A stretch of DNA of 9,644 nt from DASPXY01 sp038227745 (lineage in GTDB: Bacteria; Planctomycetota; Planctomycetia; Gemmatales; Gemmataceae): the NCBI GenBank assembly GCA_038227745.1, contig JBBRPS010000378.1:1-9644 (forward strand). Direction: 5' to 3'. The position numbers and the translations under genes are program-made. The notes under the pieces are model-generated. The model worked only from the letters and a program-made list of their open reading frames with translations. It made no database searches and was not told the origin of the DNA. The first letter of the stretch is position 1. The number at the start of each line of letters is the position of its first letter. Positions 1 through 5,657 of the stretch are shown here, one piece after another.

Positions 1-873
1 CAGCAGGGTCTGGAGGTCGCGGACGGGCAGGGAGGGCAGAAAGTCGCCTGCTCGAAGTGCGGGCAGCACCTGATCGTACCGACGCCACCTCTTCCACCCC
101 TGGCGCGCACGACGCTGGCGCCGCTGGATGTCTCGCCGCCGACCGCCGCCATTCCCTCGCTGCCTTCTTCCCCCGTCCCCATCCGCATCTCGGCGCACAT
201 CATCCGGTGGCCGCTGTGTTGCGCGTCGTGCTGCGGCCCTGCCTATGCCGTTTTTCGGGTGTCTGCCGTCCGCCAATCCGGCGTGAAGGTGGTGCGCACC
301 CAAGAAAAGACATGGGACGTGCCTTACTGTTCGGCGTGCCTTGGGGAGAAGGCGAAGGCCGAAGAGGAGCGCGACGCGATGCTGTCCCGGGCGGCCACTT
401 TCGTCGTGCAGGCAGACGCGGAGAGGGACACGGCCCTGGCCAACGCCAGGGAGGCGAGGGAGGCGAAGAAAACCACAGACTCCGCTATGGGGGCCGTGGC
501 GCTCGTCTTGGTGGTCATCTACCTCTTCGCCAGTGTCGGCGTGGTGCTCGCCGCAGACGGGGCAGTTCGCCGGGGCATCACGGCGGTGGCGATGCTCGTG
601 GTCGGCGTGGTGGGCCTTGCCATCCTCGGGGCGATCATCAACGCCGTCAGTGGTGACGGCAGCCTTTCCGCTGAAGAAGCCGCCCAGTTGCAGGCACGGG
701 TTTCCGCGCTGCTCGGCCAGGCTAACGCCGAGCGGGAAGCGGCTCGGGCGATGCCAATTAGGGCGGGGGTGGTTTACGAGGGATGGCAGGGCACGGTTCA
801 CACCGTCGTCTTCTCAAACCCGGCCTACGGGCAGGCGTTCCGTGAGGCCAACGCCGGCAAATGCCTGGCTTAG
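1..873 (+). CDS. Zinc-ribbon, two-TM membrane protein, 3' part
   Basis: The frame is open from base 1 to the TAG at 871-873 (290 codons visible), so the start lies left of the window. A GTG at 259 exists, but conserved-looking sequence lies upstream of it. Visible parts: a CxxC zinc-ribbon half (CSKCGQHL, residues 17-24) of the kind that usually follows another CxxC pair; a Pro-rich linker (28-60); a second cysteine cluster (CCASCC 73-78, paired with YCSAC 109-113) that could bind zinc; an Ala/Glu-rich charged helix (115-157); two membrane helices (about 162-184 and 191-216); another short helix; and a C-terminal domain with W-G-x-V-H and F-x-NPAY...F...NAGKCL (257-290). I recognise the architecture (zinc ribbon, Cys cluster, TM pair, small C-terminal domain) as a recurrent uncharacterised membrane protein type but know no function. 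The stop codon coincides with the end of a palindromic repeat. Confidence 0.75.
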   Translation, partial: QQGLEVADGQGGQKVACSKCGQHLIVPTPPLPPLARTTLAPLDVSPPTAAIPSLPSSPVPIRISAHIIRWPLCCASCCGPAYAVFRVSAVRQSGVKVVRTQEKTWDVPYCSACLGEKAKAEEERDAMLSRAATFVVQADAERDTALANAREAREAKKTTDSAMGAVALVLVVIYLFASVGVVLAADGAVRRGITAVAMLVVGVVGLAILGAIINAVSGDGSLSAEEAAQLQARVSALLGQANAEREAARAMPIRAGVVYEGWQGTVHTVVFSNPAYGQAFREANAGKCLA

Positions 874-995
874 AGCGGTTCACTAATGGATCGCACACGC
901 GCGGTAGGACGGCTCTCCCGAGCCGTCCCACTTCTCCCGATGGTTTGGGAGAGCCGTCCTACCGCGCGTGGTCCACGCGACTGGGAACCGCTCTA
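871..995. mobile_element. Palindromic MITE-like element, copy 1
   Basis: A 125-bp element symmetric about one centre. Outer arms are TAGAGCGGTTC (871-881) and its exact reverse complement (985-995). Inner arms are a perfect 24-bp inverted repeat (896-919 with 947-970). Inside the left arm lies a smaller perfect hairpin, GGACGGCTC (907-915), loop TCCC, GAGCCGTCC (920-928). The right half has kept only one arm of the matching hairpin. Both ends carry TA, which would fit TA target duplication as in IS630/Tc1-like elements (inference). No transposase is encoded. The core GTAGGACGGCTCTCC is shared with the element at 4636-4743, so this is a dispersed family. It could also serve as a transcript-end hairpin for the upstream gene, but no T-tract follows. 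Confidence 0.75.
896..970. repeat. 24-bp perfect inverted repeat (inner arms)
   Basis: Left arm 896-919 and right arm 947-970 are exact reverse complements separated by 27 bases. They form the core of the palindromic element at 871-995, and the left arm overlaps a self-contained hairpin at 907-928. Confidence 0.9.
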
Positions 996-1031
996 AAGCA
1001 CGGCTTCACGCACTGCGAGCCGCTCGGAGTC

Positions 1032-1235
1032 GTGGCGATCAACCAGAAGGGCGGCGGCAAGAGCCTCGCGCAAACGCGGCTGTACGCCTACCCGGAGGTC
1101 GCGTCCGAAACACTCTACGTCATTACACTCGGCGACAAACGCTCTCAAAAGGACGACATCAAAACTTGTCAGGGGTTCGTTGAGCAACTCCGCAAGGAAA
1201 CCCAGGGATCCGATGAGCAAGAGGAATCGCTATAG
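1032..1235 (+). pseudogene. RelE/HigB-like toxin, 5'-truncated remnant
   Basis: Frame 3 downstream of the palindromic element reads ...TRLYAYPEVASETLYVIT followed by LGDKRSQKDDIKTCQGFV to a TAG at 1233-1235. The hydrophobic strand, then GDK-x-SQ-x-x-DI and a terminal helix, resembles the C-terminal strand and helix of RelE/HigB/ParE-superfamily toxins (established family pattern; match judged by eye). Only about 67 residues are available from an in-frame GTG at 1032, while such toxins are usually 90-120 residues, so the N-terminal half appears to be missing. Continuing the frame upstream runs through the repeat element, which is not protein-like. The end overlaps the antitoxin start by 23 nt (1213-1235), the usual toxin-first arrangement. 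It could alternatively be an intact but unusually small protein. Confidence 0.5.
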
Positions 1236-1809
1236 CAGCGTCTCCGAAATGATCGAGGCGCAGGGTGGAGAGGGGACCTTCGCGGAGGCCTTCGCCGAGC
1301 GCCTCGCGAGTCGGCAGTTCATCAAGGCGCTCACCGTCCTGCGGGCCACCGCGGGCATGTCCCAGCAGGAGTTGGCCGAGAAACTGGGCTGCACTCAGAG
1401 CAAGGTTGCCAAATTGGAGAGCAGCCGGGATGCCGAACTCCGCTTCGGCGATCTCCGCGCCTACGCCGGGGCGGTCGGGCGTGAGGTGCGCATTTTCCTC
1501 GTCCCCCAAGGGCAACCGCTCGTCGATGAGGTCAAGATGCACGCCGCCGCGATCAAGGGACTCCTCGACCGACTCGTGCGTCTGGCCGACAACGGCGCGC
1601 TCTCCACGGGTGTCGCGGACTTCCTTGAAGAAGCGACCTTGAACCTCGTCCGGATTGCGGCGAAGGCCGCCGCCGCCCTCCCTGCACTCCCCGAAGAACC
1701 CTCTCTTCCTGTTCACGTCCAGGCGCTGCCCGACGAGTCGGACAACCAAGAACCACCCGGGATAGAAATATCTCCCGATGCGGGGCGCGATCCTGCGCTG
1801 GTGAAGTGA
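1213..1809 (+). CDS. XRE/HigA-like antitoxin (HTH regulator)
   Basis: 198 residues from ATG 1213. An upstream TTG at 1180 is in frame but lies inside the toxin-like frame and lacks a good Shine-Dalgarno; AAGGAA at 1194-1199 serves 1213. Residues about 36-95 are an XRE/Cro-CI helix-turn-helix: FIKALTVLRATAGMSQQELA, then EKLGCTQSKVAKLESSRDAE and LRFGDLRAYAGAVG. The family binds operator DNA, and as the antitoxin of type II toxin-antitoxin pairs also represses its own operon. The C-terminal half is a long helical extension (about 100-198) ending in an acidic Pro-rich tail, longer than a typical HigA of about 100 residues. It lies just downstream of and overlaps a toxin-like remnant, so it may now be an orphan antitoxin. 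It converges on the kinase gene, with only 44 bases between the two stop codons and no clear terminator there. Confidence 0.8.
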   Translation: MSKRNRYSSVSEMIEAQGGEGTFAEAFAERLASRQFIKALTVLRATAGMSQQELAEKLGCTQSKVAKLESSRDAELRFGDLRAYAGAVGREVRIFLVPQGQPLVDEVKMHAAAIKGLLDRLVRLADNGALSTGVADFLEEATLNLVRIAAKAAAALPALPEEPSLPVHVQALPDESDNQEPPGIEISPDAGRDPALVK

Positions 1810-1853
1810 CCTCCGGGCCTCCATCCGGCAACGAGCCGAACCGCCCCAGCCAA

Positions 1854-3935
1854 TCACTCGCCGATGACCGCCACGAACGTCCACCCCGCGGAGGGGACAC
1901 GGGCGAAGTGGAAAGAGGACGGCCGGCCCGTCCACGGATCGACGGCGTGAACCTCCCCTGCCGTCTCCGCGAACAGGCGCCGCGTCAGCTCGCGCACGCC
2001 CGCGTCCGCCTGGAACTCCGGCACCTCGGAGATCTTCACCGGCGGCGCGGCGGACTTGAGGGGCATCTCATAGTTCGGGTTCGGGTGGCTGAGGAACACG
2101 CCCTCCCGACTGACCACGAAGCCGTAGCCGTTCTCGCCCAACTTCAGCTCCTTGAGCCAGGTACGCAGCTGCTTGAAGTAGTCCAGGGACAGGTCCCCCG
2201 TCACGACGCCGGTGAAGGCCGTGGCGCGCCGGACCGGGACGGAGTAGGTAACCATCGCGATGTTGCCGCCGCCCTCGTCCACGAACGGCTCGCTCCACAG
2301 CGCCCGCCTCTGTTGCCTGGGCTTGCTGTACCAGTCCCATTCCCAGTAAGGCGGCTTGTAGGTTTTTGGGGTAAGGCGCCTGGTCGTCAGCCCGCCGCCC
2401 TCGCGCCAGACGTACAGGGCGTAGTCCGGTTGCTTCTCTCCCCTCAACGAAAACTCGTAGGGCTGAAAGGCAACGGTCGTGCCGAAGAGGCGCGGCTCGC
2501 GCACCAGGGCGGCACGCAGCCAGGCGTCGAGCTGGGGCTCGGTCCAGTCGGTACGCTGGCCGAGTGTCATCGCTAACATCTCGGGGACCGTGGCGAGCTG
2601 GCGCAGGTCCCGGTCGAGCCGCTCGGCCACCTGGCGCGCCAGGGCGCGCCGCAGTTCGCGCTCGGCTCGCTCCGTCTGCTCGAGCTGATAGTGCAGGCTG
2701 CGGTTGAACAGGAAGCCGCCCACCAGCAGGACGAACAGCAGAGCGAGCGACACGCCGAGCAGCGCCGCCCGCGCCGGGTAACGCCGGCACCAGCGCCACG
2801 TCCGCTCCAGTCGGCCGACCGGCCGCGCCGTCACCGGCTCGCCGCGCCCGAACCGCCCCAGGTCTTCCGCCAGCTCCAGCGCCGAGCCGTAGCGCTTCTT
2901 CGGCTCCTTGTGCAGGCACTTGAGGCAGACCGTCTCCAGGTCGCGCGGCACGCCCGGCTGCAGCTGGGTCGGCGGCACCGGCTCGACGCTGAGGACCTGC
3001 AAGACCGTGTCCAGGGCCGTCGCGGCACGGAACGGCGGCCGTCCCGTCAGCAGTTCGTACAGGATCGCGCCGAGCGCGTACACGTCCGTCGCCGGCCCGA
3101 TGTCTTGAAGGCGGCCCTGGGCCTGCTCGGGGGCCATGTAGCTCGGCGTCCCCAGGATCGCGCCCGACTTCGTCTGACCGCTGTCGTCGTCGAGGCGCTT
3201 GGCCAGGCCGAAGTCGGTGATTTTCAACGTGCCGTCCGCAGTCAACAGCACGTTGGCGGGCTTGAGGTCGCGGTGGATGACGCCGCGCTGGTGGGCCGCG
3301 TGCATCGCCTGCGCCAGCGTGAGGACGATCCGCGCCGCCTCGGCGGGCTGGCGCGGCGTGCCGGCGAGCTGCGCCGCCAGGCTGCCGCCGTCGCAGAATT
3401 CCAGCGAGAAGAACGGCAGGCCGTCGTGCTCGCCGACCTCGTAGACCTGCACGATGTTCGGGTGCTGCAGGTGGGCCAGTGCCTCGGCCTCGGTGCGGAA
3501 GCGGGCCAGGTCCGACGCGCCGGCGTGGGCGCCGCCGAGGATCATCTTGAGGGCGACGACGCGCTTCAGTCGCCTCTGCATGGCCTTGTAGACCACGCCC
3601 ATGCCGCCCTTGCCGATCTCCGCGAGGACGTCGTAGTCGCCGAAGGACTGCGTCAGGGGAGCGGGCGCCGCGGCACTCTCGTCCGCGATGGTCCCCTGAT
3701 TGTCGAAGGTCAAGCCGCCAAGCGACACGCACCTCGTCACCGCCCGCAGCGGCGCGGTCAGGCGCTTGACCTCGTCCTCGTCGGCGAAGAAGCCCACGAG
3801 GTCGGCGGTGAAGTCCGCGTGGCGCGCCAGCCAGGCCTGCCGGTCCGGGCGAGCGCCGGCCTCGTCCGCCTTCAGGTACGCCAGGACGGCCTCGTCAAGG
3901 CGGTGCTCGCGCTCCTCGGCCTGCGGCGACTGCAT
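1854..3935 (-). CDS. Membrane Ser/Thr kinase with extracytoplasmic Cache sensor
   Basis: 693 residues. An N-terminal helical segment (10-65) of the type seen before planctomycete kinases precedes a complete Hanks-type kinase domain (about 100-365): glycine loop GKGGMG 108-113, catalytic Lys130 in VALK, helix-C Glu149, HRDLKPAN 221-228 with Asp223, DFG 241-243, APE 268-270. A basic stretch (WRWCRRYPAR) is followed by one membrane helix (about 388-409), a charged helix, and an outside domain (about 430-690). The latter looks like a double Cache sensor: LFGTTVAFQPY, YALYVWREG, WYSKPR, WSEPFVDEGGGNIAMVTYS, VVTGDLSL and a second lobe with GYGFVVSREGVFLSHPN. It probably phosphorylates cytosolic Ser/Thr targets in response to an external small ligand (inference). 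It sits 7 nt after the sigma factor gene, and its GAGG ribosome binding site overlaps that gene's TGA, so translation is probably coupled. Confidence 0.93.
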   Translation of the reverse strand: MQSPQAEEREHRLDEAVLAYLKADEAGARPDRQAWLARHADFTADLVGFFADEDEVKRLTAPLRAVTRCVSLGGLTFDNQGTIADESAAAPAPLTQSFGDYDVLAEIGKGGMGVVYKAMQRRLKRVVALKMILGGAHAGASDLARFRTEAEALAHLQHPNIVQVYEVGEHDGLPFFSLEFCDGGSLAAQLAGTPRQPAEAARIVLTLAQAMHAAHQRGVIHRDLKPANVLLTADGTLKITDFGLAKRLDDDSGQTKSGAILGTPSYMAPEQAQGRLQDIGPATDVYALGAILYELLTGRPPFRAATALDTVLQVLSVEPVPPTQLQPGVPRDLETVCLKCLHKEPKKRYGSALELAEDLGRFGRGEPVTARPVGRLERTWRWCRRYPARAALLGVSLALLFVLLVGGFLFNRSLHYQLEQTERAERELRRALARQVAERLDRDLRQLATVPEMLAMTLGQRTDWTEPQLDAWLRAALVREPRLFGTTVAFQPYEFSLRGEKQPDYALYVWREGGGLTTRRLTPKTYKPPYWEWDWYSKPRQQRRALWSEPFVDEGGGNIAMVTYSVPVRRATAFTGVVTGDLSLDYFKQLRTWLKELKLGENGYGFVVSREGVFLSHPNPNYEMPLKSAAPPVKISEVPEFQADAGVRELTRRLFAETAGEVHAVDPWTGRPSSFHFARVPSAGWTFVAVIGE

Positions 3936-3942
3936 GGTTGCC

Positions 3943-4497
3943 TCACGATGATTCTTGCAGGATCTCGCGGAGCCGCCTCATGCCGCGCCGCAGCAAGCCC
4001 GCGACCGACGCTTCGCTCCGCCCCAGCCGACGGGCGATCGCCTCGACCGAACAGTCCTGCAGGTGCTTCAAATCGACGGCGGTCCGCTGGTCCTCGGGCA
4101 GCTGCGCCAGCGCCCGGGCGAGGCGGAGGGTTTGCTCCTCGCGCAGCGCGTGCTCGCTGGGGGAGGAGTCCGGCGCCGCCAGCCAGCGTTCCAGTTGGCC
4201 GGAGGAATCCTGCAGCGTCTGCTCCAGCCGCACGTCGCGGGCGCCGGTGTGGAAGCGGCGCGCGGCGTCCTGCAAGTTGCGCGCGAGGATGCCGCGCAGC
4301 CAGGCCGCCATCTCGGCCTCGCTCTGGCCACGAAACTGGGCAAGGTCCCGGTGGGCCTCCAGCAGCGTGGCCTGGACGACGTCCGAGGGGTCGAACTTGC
4401 CCTGCAGGACCGGGTCGAGTTGCAGCCCCGCGAGCAGCCGCAGGTAATCGCGGAACTGCTCCGGCCCCGGGCGGCGTTGGCCCGCGTCGTCGGCCAT
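3943..4497 (-). CDS. ECF RNA polymerase sigma factor
   Basis: 184 residues, normal for the family. Region 2 spans about 33-85 with FDPSDVVQATLLEAHRDLAQ and AWLRGILARNLQD. Region 4 spans about 122-182 with LPEDQRTAVDLKHLQDCS and a helix-turn-helix EAIARRLGRSEASVAGLLRR. The SDVVQATLLEAHR motif and the LPEDQR-to-VAGLLRRG block are typical of the planctomycete ECF groups found next to Ser/Thr kinases. These proteins direct RNA polymerase to a dedicated promoter set. It is the first gene of a two-gene operon with the Cache-sensor kinase, so the kinase probably controls it or its partners (inference; no anti-sigma gene is present). The ATG at 4497 is preceded by GAGGGA (4503-4508, minus) at good spacing. 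I found no convincing promoter upstream. Confidence 0.92.
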   Translation of the reverse strand: MADDAGQRRPGPEQFRDYLRLLAGLQLDPVLQGKFDPSDVVQATLLEAHRDLAQFRGQSEAEMAAWLRGILARNLQDAARRFHTGARDVRLEQTLQDSSGQLERWLAAPDSSPSEHALREEQTLRLARALAQLPEDQRTAVDLKHLQDCSVEAIARRLGRSEASVAGLLRRGMRRLREILQESS

Positions 4498-4635
4498 GAG
4501 GTCCCTCTACAGATAAAGGCGTCCGCGGCGGCAGAATCGACCGCGCCAAACCGGCCGCTCGCCTTACTCACAGCTATAGTCGATGCGGGATGAATGGACA
4601 TACGCGGGCGAGCCGCAGGGGTATCCCCGCAGTTT

Positions 4636-4743
4636 GCTATCGCCCCGGCAAGGAAGTTCGTCACGTAGGACGGCTCTCCTGAGCCGTCCGGACGGGTCAG
4701 GAGACCCGTCCTACGTGAGCCTCTTTCTGGCCGGAGTAATATC
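4636..4743. mobile_element. Palindromic double-hairpin element, copy 2
   Basis: A 108-bp element with a single symmetry centre between 4689 and 4690. Ends 4636-4656 and 4723-4743 are imperfect terminal inverted repeats (15 of 21 positions by eye). The core 4661-4718 is a near-perfect dyad starting TCACGTAGGACGG. It is also two tandem hairpins: GGACGGCTC/TCCT/GAGCCGTCC (4668-4689) and GGACGGGTC/AGGA/GACCCGTCC (4690-4711). The full dyad has exactly two mismatches in these arms (4674/4705 and 4683/4696), while each local hairpin is perfect. It shares the core GTAGGACGGCTCTCC with the element at 871-995. It encodes no protein. It is best described as a MITE or REP-like intergenic repeat. Confidence 0.75.
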
Positions 4744-4900
4744 ACCCTCTGCCCCGCGTTGCGGTCAGCCGCGCCGACAGCGGCCCCCCGCCGAGGCCCA
4801 GGTCGTTCGCCAGGATGCCCGGGGCGGCGATCCCCAGCAGCACGTCCTGCGTCGTCGGGACGCGATCGGGCACTCGACCTGTGGCAGGACACGGATGGCG
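4742..4900 (-). pseudogene. Ig-like (Big_9/cadherin-like) domain remnant
   Basis: On the minus strand this stretch reads VPTTQDVLLGIAAPGILAND, then LGLGGGPLSARLTATRGRG before a TGA at 4742-4744. TTxDxxLxxAAPGxLANDxxxxGGPLxA is the hallmark opening of the tandem bacterial Ig-like / cadherin-like repeats found in huge secreted or surface proteins (APG-[IV]-LAND core). Only about 40 residues match, less than half of one domain, and the frame ends at the right-hand edge of the palindromic element (4743). No start, signal peptide or neighbouring repeat is present. I read it as a fragment of a lost adhesin-type gene; a chance match is unlikely given the intact APGILAND block. The upstream (higher coordinate) limit is approximate. 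Confidence 0.5.
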
Positions 4901-5000
4901 GGACGTGTCTGCGGCCCGCAGAAACCCAGGCGGAACGAACTCCGACGGAACATGGCGCGTATACCCCACACAACGAAGACGAGTGAAAAGTGGAAAGTGA

Positions 5001-5052
5001 AAAGTGGATAGTGAAGAGGGATGAATATCCCTCCCTCTTCACTATCCACTTT
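5001..5052. repeat. 21-bp perfect inverted repeat, A/G-rich
   Basis: Arms 5001-5021 and 5032-5052 are exact reverse complements with a 10-base spacer (TGAATATCCC). The arm begins AAAGTGGATAGTGAAGAGGG and is preceded by related GTGGAAAGTGAAAAGTGG units (from 4990), so the left side is a short imperfect tandem array. Its composition (A/G-rich on one strand) differs sharply from the surrounding GC-rich DNA. It may be a miniature mobile repeat or a transcript hairpin; there is no T-tract for a classic terminator on either strand. Confidence 0.85.
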
Positions 5053-5347
5053 CCACCGCGAGAAGAAGGCCAGCGTGGCCGGCAACGTCACCAGCAACCT
5101 GATCTTCTCGCCGGACGGCAAGCGGCTCGTTACGGGCAACGAGGACGGGGGCACGGATAACAAGTCCGGTGTGGTGACCGTCTGGGAGGTAGCCGGCAAG
5201 AAGAAGCACGCGGAGCGGAAGGGGCACTCCGAGCCGATTCGATTCCTCGCCTTCACGCCGGGTGGCAAGAAGCTCGTCTCCGCTTCGGCCGACGGCACCC
5301 TGCTGGCGTGGGACTTCGCGAAGCTGGTGAAAGGCAAGCCCGAGTGA
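5053..5347 (+). pseudogene. WD40 beta-propeller protein, C-terminal remnant
   Basis: From just after the inverted repeat to the TGA at 5345-5347 the frame encodes about 97 residues with two WD40-like blades: NLIFSPDGKRLVTGNEDGG...GVVTVWEV and GHSEPIRFLAFTPGGKKLVS followed by ASADGTLLAWDF. SPDGKRLVTG, GHSEPI and the DGT-x-x-x-WD ending are standard WD40 signatures; a complete propeller needs about seven blades. The only ATG (5021) lies in the arm of the 21-bp inverted repeat, and the residues it would add (MNIPPSSLSTFH) are translated repeat rather than protein-like. The 5' part of the gene therefore looks lost at the repeat junction. Expression as a small protein cannot be excluded. Confidence 0.65.
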
Positions 5348-5657
5348 CGCAGGCCATGAGCCCGGACGGCGATGAAGAGCCGAAGGGGACACACAGCTAG
5401 TCCTGCCATCACAGCGGACAACATCAACCGGATCATGAAGGAGAGCTGTCTCAGGTACGCCCGGCGCGTGGGGTCGTCTGCGAGGCGGAAAGCGGGGTCG
5501 GTGTGGCGCATGGGTAGGGTCTCAGGTACGCCCGGCGCGTGGGGTCGTCTGCGAGGGGGCGAGTTTGCTCGGGCGCCGTTGCTTTGGCGCGCCTCGCTAC
5601 ATAGTGTGCGGAGGGAAGAACGCGGGGGTCCCGGGCCATTCATCCAGGGGAGGTGCC
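5348..5657. other. Intergenic stretch with direct repeats
   Basis: There is no supported gene between the WD40 remnant and the isomerase-like gene. It holds a 38-bp direct repeat (5448-5485, 5519-5556). A weak promoter candidate for the downstream operon is TTGCTT at 5579-5584 with CATAGT at 5600-5605; the 15-base spacing is short, so this is low confidence. A strong Shine-Dalgarno, GGGGAGG (5647-5653), lies just before the ATG at 5658. An open frame from 5372 runs through here into the ABC ATPase frame but shows no family signature before 6656. Confidence 0.6.
5448..5556. repeat. 38-bp direct repeat, 71-bp period
   Basis: The 38 bases at 5448-5485, starting GTCTCAGGTACGCCCGGCGC, recur exactly at 5519-5556. 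The spacer (5486-5518) is 33 bases of unique sequence containing GCATGGGTAGG. With two copies and one spacer it is far too small for a CRISPR array and shows no internal dyad of the CRISPR kind. It is likely an intergenic repeat unit duplicated in tandem. Confidence 0.9.

Larger units (their letters stand above)
4498..5020. other. Degenerate intergenic stretch
   Basis: No intact gene is visible. The part next to the sigma gene (4498-4600) must hold its promoter and carries its Shine-Dalgarno; I could not place -35/-10 boxes with confidence. 4636-4743 is a palindromic element. 4742 to about 4900 is an Ig-like domain remnant on minus. From about 4900 to 5000 I see no recognisable coding signal; the A/G-rich repeat AAGTGGAAAGTGAAAAGTGG (4988-5007) leads into a perfect inverted repeat. 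Short open frames here, some of them long on the minus strand, read through the repeats and have no family signature. Confidence 0.7.

Noticed and set aside
259..873. Short form of the first gene starting at GTG 259
   Set aside because: The same frame is open to base 1 and contains a zinc-ribbon motif upstream, so the gene starts outside the window.
896..970. Rho-independent terminator after the zinc-ribbon gene
   Set aside because: A strong hairpin is present but there is no T-tract on either side; it is better explained as part of a repeat element, though it might still slow transcription.
1180..1212. TTG start extending the XRE protein by 11 residues
   Set aside because: No good ribosome binding site, and the extra residues lie in the toxin-like coding frame overlap; ATG 1213 is better placed.
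2691..4499. 602-codon plus-strand open frame opposite the kinase and sigma genes
   Set aside because: It is antisense to two well-supported genes with intact catalytic and binding motifs; its composition is Arg/Ala/Gln-rich with no domain.
5021..5347. Intact 108-residue WD40 gene from ATG 5021
   Set aside because: The ATG and first dozen codons are the arm and loop of an inverted repeat; only two blades remain.
5448..5556. CRISPR array
   Set aside because: There are only two repeats and one spacer, no cas genes, and no third copy.
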